Of a DNA stretch of 64,000 nt, positions 45,505 to 57,095 are shown one piece after another (position 1 is the stretch's first letter; the number at the start of each line of letters is the position of its first letter). The stretch covers positions 818,146-882,145 of the forward strand of contig OU744447.1 of NCBI GenBank assembly GCA_916610825.1, read 5' to 3'. The notes beneath the pieces are model-generated. The model was not told the origin of the DNA. It did no database searches and worked only from the letters and a program-made list of their open reading frames with translations. Position numbers and translations under genes: made by a program. Origin of the DNA: Haliclystus octoradiatus (lineage: Eukaryota > Cnidaria > Staurozoa > Stauromedusae > Haliclystidae).

Positions 45505-48500
45505 ATGAACATCAGTAGACATGTTTTTGCCCGTGGACGCCTTGCATTTAATTCAACAAGGCGAGCAGTATCGTACGTTTTCACCAAACATACATTTGCA
45601 GCGAATACAGTAGTTTGCGTATCATTATTTGGATGTGCAGATTTAATTACTCAAACAATAGAAATTAAATTGTCTGAAGAAGCAAAACAATATGACTTCG
45701 AACGAACAGGACTAATGTTGAAAGGCGCTTGTATATTTGGACCTATGGAATATGCTTGGTACTTCTTTTTCATTGAGAAATACAAATTCAAAGGCTCAAT
45801 TCATCGTGTTATTTTGAAGAAGATTACATTGGATCAATTCTTATTTGCACCACCTTTTATAGCATTTTTTTATGTTGGTAAGGAAAGGATACGTAAATAA
45901 TTCATGTCGTGATCATTTCAGATTTGAGCTCTAGTCAGAGGTCTATTAAAAGACCCAATAGTCTATAGATAGCTCTGTCAAGACCTCACTTGAAGAAGCT
46001 TAAATTGTTACCATGCTGTTGTTAGGGAAGGAAACCAACCCAGTAGCAGTAACGTAATTGTGTAGAAGGACCCTTACGGCTAGCATTCCAGAGATCGTGT
46101 GCTCTGCATCAATAAATACATAAATACATCGTGATCACTTCAATCAAGCTATATCAGGTCAACCCAGTCTGTGAACAATCATTTTACTAAATACTTATCA
46201 GGTCATAACTTTGTGGGCATATATTGCAGGGTGACATTCTTATAATGAAGTTACATCACTGACTTTTTGTACGCAAGCATAAATTCAATTGAAAAAATGG
46301 CAGTCAAACGAAGTTTTTCTTCAAATAAAGTTGGTTAATTGTGTTTAATAGAGAGATATGCTTGGAGAAACTATCGGCTGAAATTTGGGTCTCCAATATC
46401 CTTGGTTGAATTTTGACTCCGTATGCGCGGATCTGGGTGTAGGACCATGGCTCGATGTGAGAGAGACAGAAACAACGACTGTGAATTGACTTTTACATTT
46501 TAATGAGACAACATCAAGGTTTACAACAAGACTGATGAAGGATGATTGACACCCTAATTTGACTACACTGGGCTGGCGGTCACGGCCGCTTCGTGACCGC
46601 TTGCCTGAGCTTGGGTCTCCGCCCCTCGCTTTGCTCTGCCCTCAAGCGGTCAATAGTCGTCGAATGTTGACACGTGATCTTTGTTGACTGGTTAAATATG
46701 ACAATGTTCAATCATGGATCAAACAAACACCAACATCATAATCATCATTTATTCAGTCTGTCTGGTGAGTTTACAAAAACTGTTCAAAGACTGACAGCTC
46801 TAAGATTTACATTAATGACCTCGTTTTCAGAATAATATCCATCTGGCATTCAATTTGTGCATGCGTAGTTTGAAACGCGTCCATTAAACCAAACAAGTCA
46901 CACAAAATTCATCAGTTAAACAACATTGTAAATATTACAATATTACAATTATATTGACAATATTAGAACTATTGTTCACTTTTATTTGCGCCAGCATCGT
47001 TGAATTTGATGAAAAGATGAGTCTTCTTCTAATTGGTCAACAATGACATGCAGTCCAATCTGTTGTTACAGTCACCTCTCTAGAGAGACCACCTGTCTAC
47101 TGTGGTCACTTTTGCAATGTCTAAAATAGTATGTTCTATTGAATCAACCCTGTATATAAAGACTACCTGTCTATAGTGGTCAATCTATCTACCTCTCACA
47201 GCTGACTAGTCACCAACAGAAATAAACAAAACTGCTTCAAGGAGATACTTGGAACTTTTTCATCTTGAAAACTTCTTCAACGTTGACAGGATCATTCAAG
47301 TTATGCTCACTAGAAGCGTTAAATCATTTTGAAGTAATTGGCATTTTGTGAGTGTGGCCCTTGTTTTATTTGATCGAGAGGAGGAGCAAACCAGGCACTC
47401 AGACAGGGTTCGATAAAATGGGGATTGTATTCATGTTTTCATGACAATAACCCCCAAAATAATAGATAGAAACGCTTAGGCCTACATCCAAACATTTTGG
47501 AAGCAATTGAGATGATAGTCCCCCTTCCAAAGGCGCCCGTACTACTCTACTTTTCGCTAAGATTAATGATTGTAGATGATCTATATTGATTTTGGCCGCG
47601 ACACTGCAGACATTCACAGGCCTTGATCCAATGTGAACATCACAAACATTACTTGCGACTTCATCCTCAATACAAAGCTATATGTCAACTATTATTAACA
47701 AACCATGTACTATATGCCACCAAAAAGCTGTTTGTTGTGAAATCTGCAGTCTGACGAGGATTCTGATGATGGTATTATGCCATATCTCTGGAATCTGCAC
47801 TTCCCAGCTTCCCTTAGTGGGCTATAGGGAGTTTCATAGGAGGGACAACTTCCCTAACACACCATATGTTAATTCTATTCCTTTTTGCAGATTTACTTAA
47901 AATCAGCTTTCTTCGCCATTAGGCCATTAAAATTCCATTTATGTTATTCACAAGAAGCTGATCACATGTTTCAGCAATTACTATTTAGAAATTTGATTTT
48001 TGATCATTAAAGAAACTACCAGTGCCATTATATTTTATTTTAATTACCAACCAGAAATTTTATTGCACCCAAAGTACACTTATTTAATCTAACTGTAAGG
48101 CAAGCAACGCATCATGTCGCCCAACATATTACACAAATGACGCACTTTCTTTATGATGATATACTTTTTAGTTATGGGAATGATTGAAAAGAAAAGTAAA
48201 GAAGAAATTATCTGTGAAACGAAAGAAAAATATCTGCCAACATTCTTGGTAAAGGAACTATTTAAATATTATTATTACAATACTGTTTACGTAACTATGG
48301 TAACTCTCACTTGTGCACTCTGCTGATGATTTATTAACTCATTTTGAATTTCAGACGGAACTTGCTGTCTGGCCACTTTTACAGGTAATCTCAGCCTAAT
48401 TGAGGCTACAATCAATGCTTATACCTAACCTACAACGATATTTGTTATACACATAAAAATAATTTATTTATATTATTTACATGATATGAAATGCCTTGAC

Positions 48501-49290
48501 TCCTTTCCAAAGTTTTTACAACAAATGGACAAGTAGTTGTTTTTAGAAATAAGCGTTTGAAAAGGGGATTATCGGCCAACACACAATTCGTTGACCTAAA
48601 TTGGTGTATGTTGGTGAGAAAAAATGAGAGGTGGCCGAATAATTGTTTACATGTGGCCAACATTTTATGAGTAGACCTATCCCTTTTAAACATTGATGAT
48701 ATTGCATGTTTACTCTCATCTAATCTATCGTCTGTCTATATCACGCAATCAAATAAATTTATTTTACATTTTTACTGGCCCCAAATTCTACTGTACCTGA
48801 ATCTATTTTCTGTAATTGTTACAGTGAAACCTGCATATAACAGCCAGCTACCAGAGGTAGATAAATTGACCACTATAGACAGGTGACCTTTATATACAGG
48901 TTTGATTCAATAGAAAATACTATTTTAGACATTGCAAGAGTGACCACTATAGACAGGTGGTCGCTGTATAGAGGTGACCGTTAAAGCAGGTTTCACTGTA
49001 TACTGTATTCACAAATGTAATAAATAATAAACCAATCATTAATTATCGTTATTCCTTTTCCAGACTGTCAATTTTTATTTTGTTCCACCTCATCTACGAA
49101 TGGTTTACATCGGAGTGGCCTCTTTGTGTTGGGATTGCACGTTATCCTTTTTTAAAAATAGGGTGAGAAAAATGTTGAGTTCCTCTTTTGTTGCATCTGA
49201 TATAAATAATATCATTTTGCACATAACTCATATATGTTTTTTTATTTCCAGGAACACATTATTCCAATTGCTAACCCAACCTCAACATAG
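45505..49290 (+). CDS. MPV17L2: Mpv17-like protein 2 (Mpv17/PMP22 family), complete
   Basis: Inner-membrane mitochondrial protein family; human MPV17L2 is linked to mitoribosome assembly. Exons 45505-45877, 48172-48248, 48355-48384, 49064-49162 and 49252-49290 join in phase to 205 residues, close to the 206 of human MPV17L2. N-terminus MNISRHVFARGRLAFNSTRR is basic and arginine-rich, as in a mitochondrial targeting signal. Family features: a hydrophobic segment with GPMEYAWYFFF, DQFLFAPPFIAFFYV, and the C-terminal signature WPLLQ-TVNFYFVPPHLRM followed by WDCTLSFFKNR. The pattern VNFxFVPPxxR favours L2 over other Mpv17 paralogues. The first intron (2.3 kb) holds MITE and SINE fragments; a MITE lies 60 bp before exon 4. 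Confidence 0.93.
47068..47215 (-). repeat. TA-flanked MITE, ends eroded
   Basis: Interior of the CAGTGAAACCTG family (CCACCTGTCTACTGTGGTCA, GCAATGTCTAAAATAGTA, TTGAATCAACCCTGTATATA, CTACCTCTCACAGCTGAC) without clear termini. In MPV17L2 intron 1. Confidence 0.7.
47511..47609 (-). repeat. Diverged SINE 3' fragment
   Basis: CCAAAGGCGCCCGTACTACT and GCCGCGACACTGCAGA match the 3' part of the SINE family on the minus strand, with many substitutions. Just upstream, CAGGGTTCGATAAAATGGGG at 47405 is a stub of a hAT MITE end. Confidence 0.65.
48820..49000 (+). mobile_element. TA-flanked MITE, best complete copy
   Basis: 181 bp with termini TACAGTGAAACCTG and CAGGTTTCACTGTA, exact inverses starting and ending in TA. 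The interior is two mirrored blocks around TTGATTCAATAGAAAATACT. TA target sites suggest the Tc1/mariner group or another TA-inserting superfamily. No protein encoded. Confidence 0.88.
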
Positions 49291-49506
49291 TATTTTATAA
49301 TTACATTTACTTATAAAGAGAATATTTTCAAATTGAATTTTTATTGTGTATATATGATTGAATAAATTTAAAGTTTTATACAAACTAAGTAATTGTGCGT
49401 AGTGTAACTATGAAAATGAACAATTGGTATGTGCTCTCTATTATTTTGCTTGCTACTTTCTTTGCATTTTAATAAATCTGAATTTATTCTGATAATTCAC
49501 CAAGCG

Positions 49507-49602
49507 TAGCCTGCGTACAGACTAAAACGTTTCTGAAGGAAAGTGTAAACACTTACACTTTTACACTTTCCTTCAGAAACGTTTTAGTCTGGACGCAGGC
49601 TA
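49507..49602. repeat. Near-perfect hairpin (fold-back) with TA ends
   Basis: TAGCCTGCGTACAGACTAAA..GAAGGAAAGTGTAAA pairs with TTTACACTTTCCTTC..TTTAGTCTGGACGCAGGCTA, arms of about 42 bp around a ten-base centre. Flanking ATTCAC/GTGAAT extend the symmetry. Between MPV17L2 and ISCA1. Confidence 0.9.
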
Positions 49603-50366
49603 TTAGTGAATTGATTAACAATAATTGCAAACCAGTTTGAGCATGGTAGCAATAATTATTAGACCAATTAGCGGTATTATCTCTCAATCTGTATACACTG
49701 GACAGCAACATAATTTAACGGCTGCGTCAATGACATGTGTGTATGACTGAAATATACAGTCCTCCCAATTATTAGTTTCTGATATCAATAGTTGAAGTAG
49801 CCATCAAGTTATGTTGTTGTAATGTATCTAGATTGAGAACTAACACATGCCAGTCGAATTGAGGCACATTTTTGATCGATAATGGTTAGGTAACGTTACA
49901 CAGCTTTGACGCCATCAAGATTCTATATATTATCTCATTATAACGGCTTGACGCTATCAATTTGATATTCAAAATAAGACCATCAGTGACAAAGGCTTGA
50001 ATGATGAAAAAATCAATCTTTTGAAAAAAAGTTATGTGAACTGATCAGACCCTGAATAAATGATGATGAGGATGATTATGAATGATGCCGTGCTGTTTGT
50101 CATTCTCAAAAGAATAATAGAAATATATAACGTAGAATTTTGTGGGCCTCCGCATGTTATTCTTAGTCCGAATTTGAATTTATTATAACAATTGTAACTA
50201 TTGTAACCAACCAAAAGCTGCTAGAACAACAAATAGATTGGTCAGATTGGATCGGTTTATTTTATCAAGATTATTATCCGGAGGCTGATTGAATTCACGT
50301 GACATAGACTCTCGTTTTGACTTTGAGATTTGTTACGCAACTGAGACACAAACACATTCGTCTGTC
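49603..50366. other. Intergenic spacer and presumptive ISCA1 promoter
   Basis: No repeats or genes identified. An in-frame ATG at 50289 precedes the chosen ISCA1 start at 50367. Confidence 0.35.
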
Positions 50367-53300
50367 ATGGCGAGCAGAAAGCTTATTAGTGCAAGCATTC
50401 GTACTGCTGGAAAAACACGATTACTACGACCACAGAAAGCTCCAATCGTACTGGTAAGTTTTAGTAAAGACTCAAATAACTCAGTTGCATTCTAATTGTT
50501 ACTTCTATGAGCACGTAATTGCTACAAATAGATTCAATTTTGGGAGCCTTTTTGTTTTGAGTAGACAGAAGTCAGAACTTCAAATGTAGGCAGGCTTTTT
50601 ATGTATCACTTAACTAGCTGAAAGTATTTCAGATGTCATGGTAATAGGAGTACTAGCATTGATATTTCCGAAAGATTTTGAGTTCAAAGTTTTCAACGAT
50701 CATCATCAGTGGCAACTATAATTAGTGTTCAACAACATATCACTGTCAATCTGTTCATCGTGATAAATCTTTTTTTTGCATGATTGCATCTTTTGCATGA
50801 ACGACTTTTGACTTTGCTTCAAGCTTGTTCACAATAGAATTTAATTCAAACGCTCTCAATCATTATCTATTTTCCCTTGCAGCGAGCACTAGTCAAGCCT
50901 TACATCTGTGTCAGCCAGATTGAAGAGTTTGTAATTTGTTAGGCTAAATTATATTCCAAATCATATTTTAGAGGGGCTGGATGCACATTTTTTGATACGA
51001 AGTGGATATAGTCCCGGTAACCGGGTCTTTGGTTGAAAAAAACTAAAGTCCCGGCAGTCAAATGCGCACGCGCACAACGCCAAGCGTCAAAGCGTGAAAC
51101 ATCAATATCGTATTTTCATTTCTGTCACGGCTTTAGGCTTTTCGATGCAATGGGATTGAAAATTCTTTCGTGAAAATTAAACTACATTGATCAATTTATA
51201 ATCTGATATGCTGATATACATCTATATATATATTCGATAAATATAAAGAAGCACTGCTTCAGATGTTTTCTTCAAAGTTTTCCACATTCTTAATATTGTG
51301 GAACAAAGTGAAAACAGCGATTCTTTAGCTAGGCTAGCCGCTATCATGATTGTGAAACTATGTCGTTGCTGAAATTATTGACAGAAAACAATTACAAATA
51401 GTTGATCCACTGTGTTTAGGCAGTAAAATATTATATTCATTCTACAAATGTGAGATCTGATTTCAGCTTGTTGAACGTCTTGAATGTATCCGTCGGCCAT
51501 CGTGAAAAACGCGACGTCGATTAAATAATTTTCTGTTTCTGCTAAATCAAGCATTTACTGTAGTTCCACAAATGTTGAATCCGTTTCACAAGTTACCCTA
51601 TTTGCCTCAATGTCATTATCAAATAAATGTGATATCTTTTAATAACTTTTAAAATAGATATAACTTTAAAGTTTAAGCAGAAAAGCGTTCTGCGCATGCG
51701 AATTGGACTACCGGGACTCTTGCTTTTTTCAACCAAAGACCCGGTTACTGGGACTCTATCCACGTCCTTTTTGATATTTTTGAATCATTTCAATAATTAT
51801 GAATCATGAATTCCAATCATCTCTCATCAATTTCACTACAACAATAATTTGTTTTCTATTTTAATGGGTCATTGATTTTTCATTAAATACAATTTAAAAG
51901 AAATTCCTACCAATATCATTTCAAAACATTAACATGAGGAATTCAGTATGGTTTTTCAAACTCTTAACATGTTTGTATTATTAAAAATATAATTATGGTG
52001 GTTACATCTGATTCTGAATATCGCAACTCACAAGCTGATTATTAATGTTTTATTAAATTTGTTCGTACTTGATTTTCAACATGACTGGATTGCTGTGTTC
52101 CTGGCAGCAACAAGAATAAAATTATTCACAATCACTTAAATTGTCATTATATGTGATTTCAAAAGACAAACCCTTTGTCAAAAATGGCTGATTGGAATGT
52201 AAACAGCTGGTCAAAGTGGCCCCAACGTTATAGCTTCAGAACCGTACAATTTTCAAAATTACCAACGATTACACAACCAAAACTATTTTCTTGCTTCAGC
52301 TTTAAGTCATCTTTATTCAAATTTTCCATTTTGATATCAAATTAAACGAGAGAAACACACCCAATAACAAACTATTGACTTGCTAGCTGCTTACTTTGGA
52401 AACCGAAAATGCAAGGCAATCATACCCCATCATGCATCTGTGCATTAATTTACGATAATACGCATGCGTGCATTATTCAAATTAGTTGAGTAGATATTTA
52501 TATCATAATCACTCTATAATTCCTCTTGCGCCTAGCATTTATTATCTTCTATTTGAAGAATGTCATCAATTTATTAGACACTTCAACTGATAAGGATATA
52601 ATGCTTAATTTGTTTTAGACTCAATCTGCAATTAAAAGGGTTCAAGAGCTGATGACAGAAAGTGAAAATGACGTAAGACTGTCCTTTTACTTAATATCTC
52701 TTGGCAGTTGAACAGTGCTAATAAAAATACTGGGGACCATCTTGGCTTGTAAGAAGGGAGCAATAGAGCAAATTCATAAGACATTGATATTTGTATAGTT
52801 AGTATAATAATCATATAGTATGACGTTGTTCGGAGAAGCGACAAGCACGAGAACGACAGCCCGGTAGAACTGAGATTAATGATTCTTTATCATAATTCAC
52901 TAAATGAAAATATTATACATACAAATTAATACTATTCAAATATACATAGACAGTTAATTAGCAAATGCAAACAACTTTACTTACATCGGTGGCTATTCCA
53001 GGCGGCGGAGTATACAATTATAGCCTTCTCCTTCTCTCTATCTCAACAACTGACAATACAATTCTACACACAAAGTTTACAGGACAAATTAACAGTGAGA
53101 TATCTAATTTACGCGACATATTAGCACATTTACAATCATTACATGCTGCGCTAACAAATCTACATATACAATGAGGTAAGACGAAAACTTGATCAATATA
53201 ATAATAAATCTAAATCTAAGTTACATAATATTCTCAACAGACGTCATTGTCACATAACAATGACACATAGACATATACAACAGTATTCTTCTTGATCGTC

Positions 53301-56300
53301 ATACATAAATAGTCACTCGCTATCACTGAGTATTGATTTATCTCATCTTGCATTGTTGAATTATTACAATTAGTTTTCAGCAGATTTTGAAAAAACATGC
53401 ACTCCTGTGTTGCAACCCTAAATTGCAGAAGGCTGCTGTAAAAATCACAAGGCTATATAGGCCTACAGCTAATTAAATTGCAATGGCTGTGCTTGAAAAC
53501 ACCTTTCTTCTGCTACTCAATTGCATATAAATTCCAGTTTAGTTTTAAAGTTTATATCCTGGATATTGGGAGATTGCTACCTGCTTTCGGAATGATGTTT
53601 TCAACGTCCAGCTGAAGATTTTGAGCTATATTTGGTGCACTATATTTGATCAATAACGGGATCCAAAAAAAGATATAATACGCCTTAAAGTCGAAAGTTT
53701 TTAGTTTTGGATTTTTCTCATTCAAGTGCTCACACGATTAACACCCCTTTACAACTTCATCTAAGCAGGTTATCGCTGCTGGTTATTGAAGGTGTGTGAC
53801 TATTTTTAATACGCTTCAACTATGCCGACTATGCTTAAACGAAGTCGTAAAGAGGTGTTAATCGCGTGAGAACTTAAGTGAGAAGAATACAAAACTAAAA
53901 ACTTTGACTTAAGAGGCTAATATCTCTTTACCTGTATCTTGAATATTGATCAAATATAGCTCTAAATCTCGAGCTGAACGTTGAAAACTTCATTCCGAAA
54001 GCAGATTGCCATTTGGTTCAGTCGTTTTTTATTTAGAGACAATTAAGTAAAATGTTTAGTGTTTTTTCCGGTGTAAACTCTCTTGTTGAAATAAACGGGT
54101 TCCTGTTGGAGGAAAAAGAGTGAGACACAAAACTAACCCAAAATCGTCACTTTGACTGCATTTTTGAAGGAGAAATGAACGCTCAAAGTAAAAAGACAAG
54201 AAGATCATGTACGAATAGAAAATTATTCTCTATCTAAAGAAGCGATCTCCCAATATCCGGGATATACACTTCAATTGATTACAATGTCATCATGACTACC
54301 AAAACGCTCAATTTTACCTGTGCCAGAAGAACATCCGTTTGTAGTGGTCATTGCAAGTGATCAGTATCATAGCCAGGATCTGGCAAAAGGTTCAGCCTAC
54401 TTCTGGGATCATTTCTAGAGGCATTTCAGCATTTTATTTTGACTGATCTATGAGTCCCGCTTTAATACGCCGCAATTTGACGAGTGGTAAGCGGGATCAA
54501 CACTTACCAACATATCAAAATCGTCAAAGTAAAAGTGAGACTTGGGCAAGTCAACATTTTCTTCTGAATTTTTTCGTTGAAGATTGACCAATAGATCATA
54601 AAAATATCAATTTTCTTCTGAATTTGCTCTAACCTTCTGGAACCTACTTTTGTCGGACCCTGATCCTTGTTAAACCCTAGATCGCCAACCAAACAAAGTG
54701 TTTCTTCTTCTGCAATAGGTTGCACTTCGTATTGGCGTAAGAGAACGTGGCTGCAATGGACTTTCCTACACTTTAGAATACACAAATGAGAAAAAAAAGT
54801 TTGATGAGGAAGTTAAACAAGGAGGTAGGCTACTGTCTCTTTAATCTTTACAAATCCTTTACAAATCCATCATCAATAGAGATCAAACATTATATTGTCA
54901 TCTTCAGGAATCTGAATATTTTAAAATGGAATAATTTGATTCAACCCATTGAAAATATTTTACTGCTACAGTATATGGTGTATATATTAACGCAGGACGC
55001 AGATCTAAAGCAGCTTCTGTCCACAGGCTTAACTTGAAAAAAATCAATCAAAATTCCTATGGCTGTAACTTATAATAAGTGCTGTTCATAACGCTTTAAA
55101 GAAGTTTAATGAAACAAGGGATGGAAAGTATTTTGACGTTGAAAGTCATCGATGAATATGTCCCATTGTCTGAATTTTAAATTGGTTTAAAAATTCTGCC
55201 ATTTGATGAACATGTAATGCCACTTGGGCAATGATTTTGAGAATTAAATCATTGAAATGTTATGAAACATTTGAGTTATCTTTATCTGATAATTATCACA
55301 TGAATCATTAGCTTGAATTTGAAAATAGTTCCTTATGATGTCATGCTTCTCAGTTCAAATGTTTATGTTATCGTCACGTGTCACGAGGCTTGCAGGGGTA
55401 CCGATAACATGACACCCTATGTCAGCGACAAAAGTAGGAGTTCCAGAATTAGGTTTCGATATAAACAGTAATCCTGGAATCTTAGATCCCAGAAGGCTAG
55501 AGCAAATTCAGAAGAAATAATGATAATTTTTATGATTTATTGGTCAAACTTCAACAAAAAGATTCAGAAGAAACTGTTGAAATGCCTCTAGGATTATAAG
55601 TAATGTAGATGGTGTCGCCCTACCAAAGGCACCCGTACCACTCCTCCATTTCTAGAGGAGTGGCTTTTTTCACTTAGAGCAATGATTTTAAATGCTCTTT
55701 GTTGATCTCAGCCGCGACACTGCATGTCAATTTCAACAGATTTCATGGCAGATAGGTCTCCATTGTCAATGCGCAACGATGCCCCGCAGCTATTTACAAC
55801 AATGCAATTCCCTCTGGACCATTCCATCCACCATCCTCAGATGGTACTCATTTGATGTTTTAGGCAAAGTCAAGGCTGAGTTGACCTTCGGGGGATTTGA
55901 ACCACAGTCAATCAGATATGATCCGATCTGAAGTTCGGTTGCTCTGCCATCTGAGCTAATCCTCGTCTAGGATTACAGAAGGTTGAACCTTGTGTTGGAC
56001 CCTGTATGTGAGGGGCCTCGATAATATATTTGTTTCTATTTCAGTTTGAGTTGTATTTGATTGAGTAGGCTACATATTTCAAGTTGGCTTTAGATGTCAA
56101 ATTTCGTGATCAAATAAGATTATGTCAATCTCTAAGGCACCATGCGGAGGTTTATACACGTTTAATCCTCATTTGTAGTAGATCAACTCAAATGAATTGT
56201 CTGTGGAATATAAAAGTTCTACTATTGTTGCCTAACGACCGTTTCAAATCAGCAATGGTTGTATGATTATGGCTTAGGATTCAATCCTGTTTAATCAGAT

Positions 56301-56516
56301 TAATCTTTTTGTTTAATCGGATTAAGATCAATCTTTTATTTAAAATTTGCTATTATTGTCTTAACAGATGTGAAGATTTTCATCGATTCAAAGGCACAAC
56401 TTACCTTACTTGGGACAGAAATGGACTATGTTGAAACAAAATTAGGAAGTGAATTTGTTTTTAATAATCCAAACATTAAAGGGACGTGTGGCTGTGGGGA
56501 AAGTTTTCATATTTGA
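50367..56516 (+). CDS. ISCA1: Iron-sulfur cluster assembly 1 (ISCA1, A-type carrier), complete
   Basis: Mitochondrial A-type Fe-S scaffold/carrier that in other eukaryotes works with ISCA2 and IBA57 to make [4Fe-4S] clusters. Exons 50367-50453, 52619-52672, 54719-54824 and 56368-56516 join in phase to 131 residues (human 129). The three cluster-ligand cysteines are present: Cys59 in RGCNGLSYTLEY, and Cys123 and Cys125 in KGTCGCGESFHI at the C-terminus. LGTEMDYVETKLGSEFVFNN is almost identical to vertebrate ISCA1. The N-terminus MASRKLISASIRTAGKTRLL is basic, as expected for a mitochondrial presequence. The start was chosen by similarity, because an upstream in-frame ATG at 50289 would add 26 residues unlike the family. 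Introns contain the 51002 and 53553 elements, a hAT MITE ending 56 bp before exon 3, and a SINE. Confidence 0.97.
51002..51763. mobile_element. 762-bp inverted-repeat element (GTGGATA..CCCGG termini)
   Basis: Left GTGGATATAGTCCCGGTAAC then CGGGTCTTTGGTTGAAAAAA; right TTTTTTCAACCAAAGACCCG then GTTACTGGGACTCTATCCAC. The ~40-bp ends are inverse with few mismatches. Subterminal GCGCACGCGCAC and GCGCATGCG motifs also mirror each other. The interior is non-coding. In ISCA1 intron 1. Confidence 0.85.
53553..54266. repeat. ~714-bp imperfect palindrome (fold-back element)
   Basis: Left arm TATATCCTGGATATTGGGAG..GCTTTCGGAATG..GAGCTATATTTG; right arm CAAATATAGCTC..CATTCCGAAAGC..CTCCCAATATCCGGGATATA. 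A further inner pair is CACGATTAACACCCCTTTAC with GTAAAGAGGTGTTAATCGCG. No coding content. In ISCA1 intron 2. Confidence 0.8.
54374..54662 (-). mobile_element. hAT-type MITE, enlarged copy
   Basis: Left CAGGATCTGGCAAAAGGTTC and right CTTTTGTCGGACCCTG are the family ends. It is ~290 bp rather than ~170; about 100 unrelated bases (near 54441-54540) sit in the middle. Target duplication not recognisable. It ends 56 bp upstream of ISCA1 exon 3. Confidence 0.7.
55423..56004 (+). mobile_element. hAT-type MITE split by a SINE
   Basis: Begins near CAGCGACAAAAGTAGGAG and ends GTTGAACCTTGTGTTGGACC-CTG. The two halves are collinear with 2669-2841 and are separated by the SINE at 55597-55965. In ISCA1 intron 3. 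Confidence 0.8.
55597..55965 (-). mobile_element. tRNA-derived SINE, full-length, inserted in a hAT MITE
   Basis: On the minus strand it starts GAGGATTAGCTCAGATGG (A box), has GTGGTTCAAATCCC (B box) and ends GGTAGGGCGACACCATCTAC. Perfect 10-bp target duplication TCTAGGATTA at 55587-55596 and 55966-55975, both inside MITE sequence, which dates it after the MITE. Confidence 0.92.
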
Positions 56517-57004
56517 GAATACAGTTGGTTTTGTTTTCAAACTTATTATTGTCTTTCTGTAAGAAATGTAAATAGAATGGTTATTATGAGTGTATTAGCT
56601 AGTTACCACACAATAAATTAATAATAAAAGCTAATTATGTTATTCTTTCCATATTTCCTCTGGCTGATGAAAGCACAATTAACCTGCTAAAGCGCCCACC
56701 CTTTTAAGCGACCACATGACTGCATTATGATCTCACATTTACATAATGAGATTGTTCTCAATGTTTCTGTTTATTTTGAAGCTGCCAATGCTGTAATGCC
56801 ACGTAGCGTGTTCGTTCGATTAGAGACCCGATAAAATAGCTTATCCTGCAGAAAAAACAAGGTGAACAGCGCCGTTGCTGGCTGCCGAGAGAGGGGTTAT
56901 TCTACGATCAATTTAGGACATAGCTTAAAAATTTTCTAACTCATGTATTTAAAAAAGTATAATTTAGATTTTTATTTCCCTTCCATAATAAACAAATGCC
57001 TTTT
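56517..57004. other. ISCA1 3' flank
   Basis: AATAAA-like signals follow the ISCA1 stop (AATAAATTAATAATAAAAGC near 56610), probably its 3' end. Nothing else seen. Confidence 0.4.
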
Positions 57005-57095
57005 TAAATAAATAAATAAATAAAATGAGTCAAAAAGAGACATACGGTTTTCGCTACTCTGAGTTTCATGTCAGACGACGATCACCAGAATATCT
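57005..57095 (-). ncRNA. Hammerhead-like module with TTTATT tail (one core base changed)
   Basis: On the minus strand: TATT, CTGGTGA (for CTGATGA), stem II GTC-GTCT-GAC, GAAAC, TCAGAGTA, GCGAAAAC, then GTATGTCTCTTTTTGACTCA and a (TTTA)n tail. Collinear with 44954-45047. The GTA triplet and short stem III (ACT/AGT) are kept. Confidence 0.5.

Noticed and set aside
52641-52672. CTGATGA..GAAA match within ISCA1 exon 2
   Set aside because: The bases encode conserved ISCA1 residues and no stems form.
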